This document shows positions 1 through 10,959 of a DNA stretch of 64,000 nt, in pieces. Origin of the DNA: Osedax fenrisi (taxonomy: Eukaryota > Annelida > Polychaeta > Sabellida > Siboglinidae); assembly GCA_964019155.1 (NCBI GenBank), contig OZ025242.1:61923156-61987155 (forward strand), in the 5' to 3' direction. The first letter of the stretch is position 1; each line of letters begins with the position of its first letter. The notes below the pieces were generated by a model, which was not told the DNA's origin, did not search any database, and saw only the letters and a list, made by a program, of their open reading frames with translations. Both the position numbers and the translations under genes were made by a program.

Positions 1-48
<48 letters not shown>

Positions 49-76
49 CATATGTATATATATACATATGTATGTA
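1..76. repeat. (TA)n microsatellite
   Basis: Almost pure TA dinucleotide tract with occasional CA/GT interruptions; it runs off the left edge of the window. Confidence 0.9.
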
Positions 77-1181
77 TATATAATATGATCAAATTCTATT
101 ATAGATTTATTAACTAGGCCATTTTATTATAAAGGAACATCCCACCATCCTAAATAAAAGATACATAATGTAATTACCAATTTAATTAGGTCGATGCATA
201 TCATGCACATACCTATTTCTTACGTTTATAATATAAACTTTATATATAAATTAACTATTATTAAATTTTAAATCTTTGACTTGCCCGATCACCTAATGTT
301 TTAAAAATAATAATTTGAAGTAGTTCATATCTGGTTACGAAAACAGGGCTGTATTTTTCGGTATGAATGCAGCTTACTAATACTAATAATATATTCACTA
401 ACGAATAAGATCAAATTTTTTACATAATAATATACTTGAAATTGTTGTAATAAATATAATTATATTTAATAATAATAGTACTTTATTATTGAATAAATAT
501 ATCCGATAACAGCCTATTAAAAAGGTGATACTTGAAATATAATACACAATGTGCATTTCTCACCATTCTCATATTTACATAGAATTCTTGATTAAAGAAC
601 GTGCAACCTGGTGTTCCTTTAATAATAATAATAATAATAATAATATAATATATTGTGTATTAATGATATTTCCAAGTAATCACAAATTACTTTCGATTTA
701 ATCAATTTTAAAATGAAAATTTTGATTCGGTACAATTTAAATTATAAAGTTATCAAATATTTAATAATTAATTCTAAATTCAAAAATATTAAATGAACTT
801 TACTAGTATTTTTCCATTATTAGGTATTTACTATATTTTTGTTTATTCTTAAATTTGTTGATTTTACCTAGGGTTTTTTATAGATTTGATAAAATTGTAC
901 TATTTCATATTATATGTTATACATTATAAATAGTAATATACATATACATTTAATATTATGATTAATATAGTTTCAAGCTATGTAATTATCTATCTCTCAA
1001 TGGTAATTTGGAATTTACAAAACAATCATTAACAATTTAAACAAATGTCATATTAGTTTATAAAATAAATTTACAATATAAAATATAATATATTGAGTTA
1101 ATTAAGTTACTTTATGATTTATATATATAATTTACAATTTTTAAATATTATTAAATAAATTAGTATTTCAAATTATATAAA
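77..1181. other. AT-rich intergenic DNA, no gene seen
   Basis: About 1.1 kb of AT-rich sequence without a coding signal on either strand. It holds a short AAT trinucleotide run near 621-645. Confidence 0.6.
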
Positions 1182-1183
1182 TA

Positions 1184-1629
1184 CAGTCAACTCCCGATAA
1201 GTCGGACTCGCAAGGGACCGGGAAAAGTGTCCGACCCAGCGAGATGTCCGACTTATCCGAGATTCAGAATATCATGCAAATAAGACATGAAATTTGTAGC
1301 GCGAGTTAAATAGTTACCGAAATGTGGAATTATGCAACAATCAATAACATAAAATGTTGTATTTATTAATATTACTTACTAAAATTATAATATTCATTAT
1401 TTAAAGTAAACATTTCTGACAATTTATAAAAAGTCCGACTTATCCAGTATAAAAATCATGCAATTGATCTTAATATGTGTCCGACTTATAGAAAAGTCAG
1501 ACTTATCTATCCAACTTATCCGATTAATTTAACATGAAACTAGATACAAATCCAACCAAACCAACTATATGTGTCCGACTTATCGAGAATTACGACTTAT
1601 CCGTAGTCCGACTTACCGAGAGTTGACTG
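1184..1629. mobile_element. pogo/Tigger-like MITE with TA target duplication
   Basis: The ends are inverted repeats: the left end begins CAGTCAACTCCCGATAAGTC and the right end, reverse complemented, begins CAGTCAACTCTCGGTAAGTC. TA dinucleotides flank both sides (1182-1183 and 1630-1631), the duplication expected for Tc1/mariner-type elements. The 446 bp interior has no transposase; it repeats the motif GTCCGACTTATC several times near both ends. The CAGTCAACTC start is typical of pogo/Tigger elements, so this is a non-autonomous derivative mobilised in trans. Confidence 0.88.
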
Positions 1630-1631
1630 TA

Positions 1632-2038
1632 TATTATTTAAATTTATACTACATATTCTTAAGGGGACGCTCTCCATTCAAGAGTTTTCATGTAAAATAT
1701 AGTGAAAATGGCTATTCTTAAAGCTAATTATATTTTTAATTTAAATAATGTTCATTTGTATATATAAATAAAACTGTTTCATTCAATTTACTATTGATAA
1801 TTTGTTAGTGTATATTTTTGTATAAAATATTCCTATATATACATTTTTTATTATTGCAAAATATATTTTAAAAAAATACATTTTCCCTATCTTTTACATG
1901 TAAACCCAATAACATCACTATTTCTAAATAAATATTTAAATAATGTACTAGATACTATGGTGTATATTACCAGATACCATATTGTTGGATGTGTTAAAAA
2001 ATACAAAACAATGCAATACCAACATTCGGAAATTGTAG
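1632..2038. other. AT-rich intergenic DNA
   Basis: No gene seen. A short GC-richer stretch at about 1662-1690 starts TTAAGGGGACGCTC and resembles one end of a TTAA-type MITE, but no partner end was found. Confidence 0.4.
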
Positions 2039-2195
2039 GGATATCTCGCGTCCATATGAAGTTGGATTCTTTTATGGAGAAAGCGAGGTAGGATATCATT
2101 GTTTATGTGGATTGATCCTCTCAGTAGTAGGGGCGGTTTTGGCCTTTATTGGGGGGAGCCAATGTCTTCGTAAGAGAGCTTACTATCTTGCGTAA
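2039..2195 (+). CDS. Candidate terminal exon with a membrane segment (strand uncertain)
   Basis: A GC-richer island in AT-rich DNA. On the plus strand a frame of 52 codons (2040-2195, ending TAA) follows a possible AG acceptor. It contains a hydrophobic stretch GLILSVVGAVLAFIGG followed by CLRKR, the layout of a transmembrane helix with a positive cytoplasmic flank. The minus strand offers a rival: a pyrimidine-rich CAG acceptor at about 2200 followed by a 16-codon frame ending in a stop that overlaps AATAAA (about 2148-2143). I cannot decide between them, and no partner exon was identified. The family is not recognised. Confidence 0.3.
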
Positions 2196-3157
2196 CCTGT
2201 AGGGGTAATAAGTAACTTTAATGTGTTAGTAATTTAATCAAGTGTATTAAATAATTGCATATATATTTGATAATTTGATACTCTTATAATAGAAACAAAT
2301 TATTTATAAAAAAAATGTTAAATTATAAAATTTAATTAACTGTGTAGAAAAACGTGAATTTATGTTTTAGCTTTGGGGATTATGGAATTGTAATTAAATA
2401 TATTGTAATTGGAAGAAGTCAACAAAAATTTAAATTTAAAAGTCAGACAATTTGAATACACAATATGTTTAATATATAATTAGTTTGATATTAAAACGCC
2501 CACCACATTAAATATCGACACATAATATCAATAATTATGAGGTACATATTTAATTGTAGAGGTCATTATAATATCAACCTAATTATATATATATAGGTTA
2601 TTATAACCTAACTATGTTTTTAATTTAAAAACTTTTTAAATGTTCTTTTTATTTTAAATTTGCTGACTTTTATCAGGGAGCTTTACTCCCAGCTTTTATT
2701 GTAAATTTGCCGACTTTCTCCTGTAACCATATAATATAATGAAGTATTATAAACTGAATAAATTTGAATTTAATAGATTTTGTAAATTTAAAAATATTAT
2801 TTTTTAAACCTATTCATTTTTTTTTTTTAATTCGTTATTATATATATTTAATATTTAAACATAATTACTAATTAATATAAATTGTTCATTTGAAATACCT
2901 ATTCAGTGGATCTTCATGTATATGTAATCCTTGAGTGCTTAATAAAAGAGATAAATCAAGATTAACAAATTTAGAATTATAAAATTACACTTTTATATCA
3001 CGCGGTATTCGGTTGTTTACATATAGATCACAGTTCATAAGTTCACTGTTCATCAGTTTCATTCTGGTTTCTATGATTTCCAATAACAATGTATATTAAT
3101 TTATGCAAATATCATACAAATATTCTGTAAATACATTGTAACATTGATAAAAGTATA
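2196..3157. other. AT-rich intergenic DNA
   Basis: Nearly 1 kb without a coding signal, MITE ends or tandem repeats that I could support. Confidence 0.5.
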
Positions 3158-3299
3158 ACCTTTGGATCAACAGAACATTACGATCAACGGACAAATTATA
3201 CGGACATCGATGTCCGTTTATTCATAGAGACGAACAAATAAACGGACATCGATGTCCGTTTATCGTAAATTAAATTGTATTTACTATAATGTTTATATA

Positions 3300-4010
3300 T
3301 ATTTATAGATGTCCGTTTATCGTAAATTAAATGTTATATACTATAATATTTATATATTTATAGATGTTCGTTTATCGTAAATTAAATGTTATTAATATAA
3401 TGTTTATATATTTATAGATGTTCGTTTATCGTAAAGTTAATCTTACATACTTATAGATGTTCGTTTATCGTAAATTAAATGTGATATACTTATAGATGTT
3501 CGTTTATCGTAAATTAAATGTTATATACTATAATGTTTATATATTTATAGATGTTCGTTTATCGTAAAGTTAATCTTATAGATGTTCGTTTATCGTAAAT
3601 TAAATGTTATATACTTATAGATGTTCGTTTATCGTAAATTAAATGTTATATACTATAATGTTTATATATTTATAGATGTTCGTTTATCGTAAAGTTAATC
3701 TTATAGATGTTCGTTTATCGTAAATTAAATGTGATATACTTATAGATGTTCGTTTATCGTAAATTAAATGTTATATACTATAATGTTTATATATTTATAG
3801 ATGTTCGTTTATCGTAAAGTTAATCTTATAGATGTTCGTTTATCGTAAATTAAATGTTATATACTTATAGATGTTCGTTTATCGTAAATTAAATGTTATA
3901 TACTATAATGTTTATATATTTATAGATGTTCGTTTATCGTAAAGTTAATCTTATAGATGTTCGTTTATCGTAAATTAAATGTTATATACTTATAGATGTT
4001 CGTTTATCGT
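3300..4010 (+). repeat. Forward satellite arm
   Basis: Tandem units share the core TAGATGTTCGTTTATCGTAAA. Three unit types alternate by length: about 31 bp (core plus GTTAATCT), about 39 bp (core plus TTAAATGTTATATACT) and about 55 bp (the 39-mer extended by ATAATGTTTATATATT). They form a higher-order period of about 125 bp. The first units at the left carry GATGTCCG as in the terminal repeat; the rest carry GATGTTCG, so one variant was homogenised through the array. Confidence 0.9.
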
Positions 4011-4019
4011 ATTTAAGTA

Positions 4020-5445
4020 TATCACATTTAATTTACGATAAACGAACATCTATAAGATTAACTTTACGATAAACGAACATCTATAAATATATAAACATTA
4101 TAGTATATAGCATTTAATTTACGATAAACGAACATCTATATGTATATAACATTTAATTTACGATAAACGAACATCTATAAGTATATAACATTTAATTTAC
4201 GATAAACGAACATCTATAAGATTAACTTTACGATAAACGAACATCTATAAGATTAACTTTACGATAAACGAACATCTATACATATATTCAGATTATAGTA
4301 TATAGCATTTAATTTACGATAAACGAACATCTATAAGATTAACTTTACGATAAACGAACATCTATACATATATTCAGATTATAGTATATAGCATTTAATT
4401 TACGATAAACGAACATCTATAAGTATATCACATTTAATTTACGATAAACGAACATCTATAAGATTAACTTTACGATAAACGAACATCTATAAATATATAA
4501 ACATTATAGTATATAACATTTAATTTACGATAAACGAACATCTATAAGTATATAACATTTAATTTACAATAAACGAACATCTATAAGATTAACTTTACGA
4601 TAAACGAACATCTATAAATATATAAACATTATAGTATATAACATTTAATTTACGATAAACGAACATCTATAAGATTAACTTTACGATAAACGAACATCTA
4701 TAAGATTAACTTTACGATAAACGAACATCTATACATATATTCAGATTATAGTATATAGCATTTAATTTACGATAAACGAACATCTATAAGATTAACTTTA
4801 CGATAAACGAACATCTATACATATATTCAGATTATAGTATATAGCATTTAATTTACGATAAACGAACATCTATAAGTATATCACATTTAATTTACGATAA
4901 ACGAACATCTATAAGATTAACTTTACGATAAACGAACATCTATAAATATATAAACATTATAGTATATAACATTTAATTTACGATAAACGAACATCTATAA
5001 GTATATAACATTTAATTTACAATAAACGAACATCTATAAGATTAACTTTACGATAAACGAACATCTATAAATATATAAACATTATAGTATATAACATTTA
5101 ATTTACGATAAACGAACATCTATAAGTATATAACATTTAATTTACAATAAACGAACATCTATAAGATTAACTTTACGATAAACGAACATCTATAAATATA
5201 TAAACATTATAGTATATAACATTTAATTTACGATAAACGAACATCTATAAGTATATCACATTTAATTTACGATAAACGAACATCTATAAGATTAACTTTA
5301 CGATAAACGAACATCTATAAATATATAAACATTATAGTATATAACATTTAATTTACGATAAACGAACATCTATAAGATTAACTTTACGATAAATAAACAT
5401 CTATAAATATATATAAACATTATAGTATATACAATTTAATTTACG
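4020..5445 (-). repeat. Reverse satellite arm
   Basis: Same units as the forward arm in inverse orientation, about twice as long as the other arm. It adds a variant spacer, CATATATTCAGATTATAGTATATAG (shown only as spacer between cores near 4280, 4370, 4735 and 4820), absent from the forward arm. The switch of orientation falls at about 4011-4020. A transcript crossing it would fold into a very long hairpin. Confidence 0.88.
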
Positions 5446-5556
5446 ATAAACGGACATCGATGTCCGTTTATTTGTTCGTCTCTATGAATAAACGGACATC
5501 GATGTTCGTCTAATTTGTCCGTTGATCGTAATGTTCTGTTGATCCAACCTTAATAT

Positions 5557-5803
5557 TGTTATATATATATATAACATATATATTGTCTTATTATTATTAT
5601 ACGCATATTACTATCACTCGCCATAAAAGGAGCGACGTACATCATACGCGCGCCTAGCGCACGCCCGCGAATTCCTTCATGATCGTCATGCACGACCGCC
5701 TCGCGTGCTAGACACGTTGCTATATAAAGCAGCCGATAGCCACATGTTAGGCACTTCTATACTAAATAAATATGCATAAGCCTTGACGCTTTATTTCTTA
5801 ACA
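5557..5803 (+). mobile_element. Solo LTR of an LTR retrotransposon
   Basis: The segment starts TGTTA and ends TAACA, the canonical TG...CA inverted ends of an LTR, and is flanked by AATAT on both sides (5552-5556 and 5804-5808), a 5 bp target duplication. In between are a TATA box (5721-5727) and an AATAAA signal (5765-5770) spaced as in a U3-R-U5. The GC-rich U3 (about 5630-5715) stands out against its surroundings. No internal region or second LTR is present, so it is a solo LTR, probably left by LTR-LTR recombination. Its left duplication abuts that of the 3163-5546 element. Confidence 0.85.
5721..5727 (+). promoter_or_regulatory. TATA box of the solo LTR
   Basis: TATATAA preceded by a GC-rich segment and followed about 40 bp later by AATAAA, as expected for an LTR promoter. 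Confidence 0.6.
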
Positions 5804-5808
5804 AATAT

Positions 5809-6355
5809 CATAAAGGATATGTCCTTGCTATCATTTTACATACGAGTTGTTTTAACAAATTTGAAAATTTTCTTAATCAAAAATATAGAAAAAAGTTATC
5901 AATAATATCTTAATCCATGTTTTAGTTACACTATATTTAATGTTTAATGTATATGTTACTTTCATCCATACTAATGGAATAATATAATATTTATTTGTTA
6001 ATTGTTATTTATTAATTTATATTTGTATATTTGTTCCAATCGAAAATGATTATTTAACTTTATATATTAATAACCTACGCAGTATACTAGGTATACTACC
6101 TACCTATTATACTAGGACATTTTTGAAAATATTAAAATATATGTTAATAATGAATGTTAACAATCATTATCGATATGTAAAATATACTAATAATACACAT
6201 TATATAGTGAATAAAAGATTATAGAAATTATAAATGAGTAGAGTGGCCGTTTTGATTATCGCATGTTTGTAATCGTACCGTGGTCATTCTTCCAGGAAAA
6301 TGTTGATAGAGGTGATTATCTGTAGTGCTATTTCATCTTAAGGAATCGTGATAGA
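5809..6355. other. AT-rich intergenic DNA
   Basis: No gene supported. A slightly GC-richer patch at 6240-6355 could hold a short exon but has no decisive splice or frame signal. Confidence 0.4.
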
Positions 6356-6362
6356 GTAGAGG

Positions 6363-6816
6363 CAAAGATTTTGCGAAGCAAAGATATAACACTCCCTATG
6401 CATGCAATGTAATTTAGTAATATCCCCAACCGCTGCTAGCAGTAGTATCGAAATCACTGAAATAGATTTAGGTTCGGCTCTGTTTGCATACAACAATGTT
6501 TTCATTGCTCTATTAAATTACATGCAATATAAATTAACTTTTACTTACTAAATATATACTTATAGCATTTAAAACATAAATATCATATTTGTTTGTTATA
6601 TATTAGTAATGAACACTTAGTTTTCATCATATAAATATTAATTTTAAGCATATTATTTAACATTTTAAAAGTGTATTGTTAAATACGAATTTACATTATA
6701 AACAACACATAGTTCCTAAAAGTAACCCGCTATAGGTGGCACAAGGGTATTTTGTATACAAATTCGAATTACACGATTTCGCGTAAGTGTTATATCTTTC
6801 CTTCTGAAAATCTTTG
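6363..6816. mobile_element. MITE copy 1, 7 bp target duplication
   Basis: A 454 bp element with ends CAAAGATTTTGCGAAGCAAAG (left) and, reverse complemented, CAAAGATTTTCAGAAGGAAAG (right). GTAGAGG flanks both sides (6356-6362, 6817-6823). A second copy of identical length lies at 9390-9843. No ORF worth calling. Duplications of 7 bp occur in few superfamilies (P-like; also Dada); the CA-start would fit a P-like element, but assignment is inference. Confidence 0.88.
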
Positions 6817-6823
6817 GTAGAGG

Positions 6824-9382
6824 TGCATTTCTGACATTAGACATAGGTCTATTTCTAACCTTATTCTTTCAGATAATTGGAACCCTGAATCAAACTTAAC
6901 TTCAGTATACTGAAATTATTCTATTCAGGTTTTTGTTGTATTTAGATGTAGTTCCTATACTTATATTTATATATAATTATTAATTATACTGTTATATATA
7001 TTAGTACCTAACCATTTTGTGATAGATAATATGCTAAATATTATTTAATGTATTGAAATTATAAGTAATATTTTACTCTCGTATACTATGGAATACAAAA
7101 TAAATAAATAGGTTAACTAATTATTAAATAAATAATCATTATCTGTATAATAAACAGAATTTGTTTATTAAAAAAATAATTATTCAAAATATATTCATTT
7201 TAATTTTAAATAAAGATGTTAAAGATTTGATTTACAGTTTTGTTATTCATACTATGTAACACTTGTTTTTTTTCCAAAAATAAAGGGAATAGTAAACAAT
7301 AGTATATCAGATAATATATATATATATATATATGCATCGAACATTTGTAACTGATAGTAAACGAACAATAATTAATAATACAAATTCAAAGATTTAAAAA
7401 TCATGTGTTCTACATAGTTTTCTACCTGTTATATGTATACTTTTATAAATGATATAATAAATGTATTCTATTATAACTATAAATAGAGATATATTCAGAT
7501 GATATTGAGATTCACATTCGATCTAATCTATCTGATTGAATAATATACTAATAGATATACCTATATTAATTATATATTAGATCAATAGTTGGAAACTAGA
7601 TATAGTTTCATATAAAACTTCTCTTATTAAATTAAATAGTAGAGATTGTTATTGTACTATATATGTAATGTGACAAATATGTTTACTTAAATATCTAATA
7701 ATTATATATATATATAAATAATTTAACTGATACTAATAACATTAATAACACTAATACTCTAACCTAAAAATATGTGTATACAGCAAGACAAGTCATTATC
7801 TAAAACTTATGACTATAAAGTCTCGTATTAATATTCCTATGAATTATTTGAATAATAATATATTAAATATATGGAATCATCTTGATTATAAAAAGTTCAT
7901 TCTCAATCATTACATTATTTCAACTATCGTATCATTTAAATTAATTTCAACTTGTATATTTGTATAATATCTAATTTAACATTGCGTATAGAAATATGTC
8001 AAGATATATGTATATATCTATATGACTATTTGTTATCTATTGATTATAATCAATGATATATCATTAAATGAGTGTATTTATTAGCTTTTATAGATATCTT
8101 ATAGATATGAAATAATTTGTATACAAAATTGATATCAAGATTTTATTTAATGAAAACCTGTGAAGTGTATATACATAAACTAGTTCAGATAACGGTATAA
8201 ACTAATCAAAGAGATTTATGATAATATTAATAATATTAATGATATCTGATTAATGTAGTCTACCTATATGTTATATCATATATAACTATGTTTCAGATGA
8301 TATTATTACTATGTAATTGAATAGTATATATTATCTCTACATATTTAACCTATACATTTTTTTGATGTATGGATAAATAAAATACTTTATGTACATATAT
8401 ATGAATTATCTTAAATAATTAATAAATTTCTAAAAAAACATTTTTTTCAAGCAATACATTTTTGGGTATTATAAATGTATAAATTGTGGAATTATAATAT
8501 ATAATTTTGGCGATAAAAATTCATATATATTTATACGAGTGTAGAAAAATAGATATTTTTCCCATTTGATAAGATTAATAAATTTTAATATAATATAATG
8601 AACATTTATTAAATTCTTGATATTATAGTAATTCTAAATATGTCACAAAATTGCTTTATTTAAAATAGACACATCATTGTGTCATTAAAATTAATTTTAA
8701 ATTAATAAAAATTCATTACAAATTAATAAGAAATTTAAATGAAATTAAATATATATGTAATAAACATATAATTGGCATATATTGTTGGTTTTGTTTACTT
8801 TGGTAAAATGAATATTATACGCGAGTTTATAATATAATTGAAGGGAATTAATATATATTTCCTTGTTAGTGATCTACACTTTGTCTACTATATCCAGGAC
8901 ACTTTCTTCGTAGAACATATCACTTTCATAGAATTCTCTCTTACCGAGTTATATTTATTTTGTACCTGTCAACGTTGAAATGATTAACAATATGGAATGT
9001 ATTAATCAATCTAGTAAGGACAGGACCTCTGCTAATATATATTTTATGATATTTTAATTTTCCGCTTGAATGATTTTATCGTTCTATAAATAAATCGCTA
9101 TATCACTTATATTTTTGATTCAAAGATTGAAAAATAATTAAATATACCACTGAAAAGTATCTAGTTGGGAGTACAAAAAGTAACCATTGCAGAGATAGTA
9201 AGCAGACGTCCTATTTATAGTAAACAACCGATTTGAATAAAATACAATGTGTTATTCGTAAATATACATAAACTAGTAACGTAGCTGGTGAAGTCATTAT
9301 TTTCAATATCCAAATAATGGTGAGTACATTTAGCATACATTTTGTAATAATAGAGAAAACTTGAGATAAATGAAATTCCATA
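6824..9382. other. AT-rich intergenic DNA between MITE copies
   Basis: About 2.5 kb of very AT-rich sequence. I see no coding exon, MITE ends or tandem arrays beyond short TA runs (for example 7315-7332). Confidence 0.5.
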
Positions 9383-9389
9383 GATATAG

Positions 9390-9843
9390 CAAAGATTTTG
9401 CGAAGCAAAGATATAACACTCCCTATGCATGCAACGTAATTTAGTTATAGCCCCAACCGCTGCTAGCAGTAGTATCAAAATCACTGAAATAGATTTAGGT
9501 TCGGCTCTGTTTGCATACAACAATGTTTTCATTGCTCTATTAAATTACATGCAATATAAATTAGCTTTTACTCACTAAATATATACTTATAGCATTTAAA
9601 ACATACATATCATATTTGTTTGTTATATATTAGTAATGAACACTTAGTTTTCATCATATAAATATTAATTTAAAGCATATTATTTAACATTTTAAAAGTG
9701 TATAGTTAAATACGAATTTACATTATAAACAACGCATAGTTCCTAAAAGTAACCCGCTATAGGTGGCACCAGGGTATTTTGTATACAAATTCGAATTACA
9801 CGATTTCGCGTAAGTGTTATATCTTTCCTTCGGAAAATCTTTG
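9390..9843. mobile_element. MITE copy 2, 7 bp target duplication
   Basis: Same family, orientation and length (454 bp) as 6363-6816, with only scattered substitutions. The flanks are GATATAG on both sides (9383-9389, 9844-9850), unrelated to the duplication of copy 1, so the two are independent insertions. Small open frames on the minus strand at 9211-9532 are incidental to the element and its flank. Confidence 0.9.
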
Positions 9844-9850
9844 GATATAG

Positions 9851-10856
9851 GAATCTATAGTTATTTATATATAGGCGACTTATAGGTATAATGTCGTGAA
9901 TTTACTGAATGTAAATACATTCTACGTGAAATAATTCTCACATCCTAAAATGAATACATTGTAATAATAATGTATACAGCTATATATCCAAAGTATCTTA
10001 TCTTATTGATCTGTTTAGATAATTAAATTATTACACACCGGAATATATTCATACCCATAAAACATGAATAAGAAATTAAAATATATTAATATTTCCTATA
10101 ATGGATAACCTCAGCTAATATTTAATGGAAATTTAATAGCAATATATCTTTTAATAGAAATAACTAAATATAGTGGTTATTTTTATAGAAAATTATATTT
10201 ATTAAATATTTAGTAATTGAAAAAAATTGTAGAGGAAAAATTTCATTAATAATCATTTATTTAAAGTATAGTATATTTAGAAATTGAAAGGTATTTAAAA
10301 TGTAATTTGAAAAGAAAAATTCTATTAAATTGCACTAATTATAATTTATTAAAAAACATTTTTTCTATAAATGGAAATTAATTGAGAATTATATAGTCTA
10401 TTATATAGGATATTAAGGAATTATTAAGTGTCTAAAAATGTTCTTAAATTAACGTCAATATACCATTACATTTCTATTAATTTGCATTAAATAAGCTGAG
10501 ATTATACCTGATCTTACCGGGTGGTTAGCTCGAGCATTATTTTGTAATGATCAATTACATGTGTTCAATTGACCTATTCTCTAATAGGTAAACCATCGAA
10601 GCAAGCGATGCTAAATATCATCCTGCGGACACTGTACACTAATCATTGCAAGATAGACTTGCTTTAGAGAATTGTTACTACTATTTTTTAAGTATCTAAC
10701 TATTATTATTATTATTAATATAAGGGCGTATTTACACGGTAAATATGTACGATGTTAAAGCGTCGTACATTTCATCATACTTCTAAGTTACAATGAAAAG
10801 GTGGTCGTAGATTCTAACTGCGAATATTTTATCGCCACAAATTCAAATCTGCGACT
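9851..10856. other. Intergenic DNA 3' of the LRR gene
   Basis: Mostly AT-rich. A moderately GC-richer patch at 10500-10680 has no clear exon or repeat structure. Confidence 0.4.
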
Positions 10857-10862
10857 ATTTTA
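10857..10862 (-). terminator. Poly(A) signal overlapping the stop codon
   Basis: AATAAA read on the minus strand; the TAA of the LRR gene is contained in it. Confidence 0.45.
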
Positions 10863-10959
10863 TTCAGTACTGAACTGCACTAACCATGGCAAACAGTTAT
10901 CGGGCTTTGGTGAACTCTGACTTATCGTTACTGACTTTAGAGGGGCCTCCAACACACAA
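10860..10959 (-). CDS. LRR gene, terminal exon
   Basis: After the acceptor ...ATCACAG at 10960-10962, one base completes a split codon and 33 codons follow to TAA at 10860-10862. The stop overlaps AATAAA (10862-10857), a plausible poly(A) signal. The frame reads VLEAPLKSVTISQSSPKPDN in the middle. An 82-codon plus-strand frame over the same DNA (10886-11134) has no splice or family support. Confidence 0.5.

Larger units (their letters stand above)
3163..5546. mobile_element. 2.4 kb inverted-repeat element carrying opposed satellite arrays
   Basis: Left terminus TGGATCAACAGAACATTACG and the reverse complement of the right terminus agree over the first 20 bases and, with few changes, through about 100 bp. 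ACCTT flanks both sides (3158-3162 and 5547-5551), a 5 bp target duplication (6 bp AACCTT if the end is set one base inward). Each terminal repeat holds the palindrome CGGACATCGATGTCCG (3201-3216, 3243-3258, 5451-5466; a one-base variant at 5493-5508). The interior is entirely satellite: units in one orientation from about 3300 to 4010, then the inverse to about 5445. There is no coding region. It looks like a non-autonomous DNA transposon whose subterminal repeats expanded into arrays; the superfamily is not recognised. Confidence 0.8.

Noticed and set aside
3300..5445. Regularly spaced repeats resembling a CRISPR array
   Set aside because: Units are head-to-tail with spacers that are themselves repeated, the orientation inverts in the middle, and the DNA is eukaryotic; it is a satellite.
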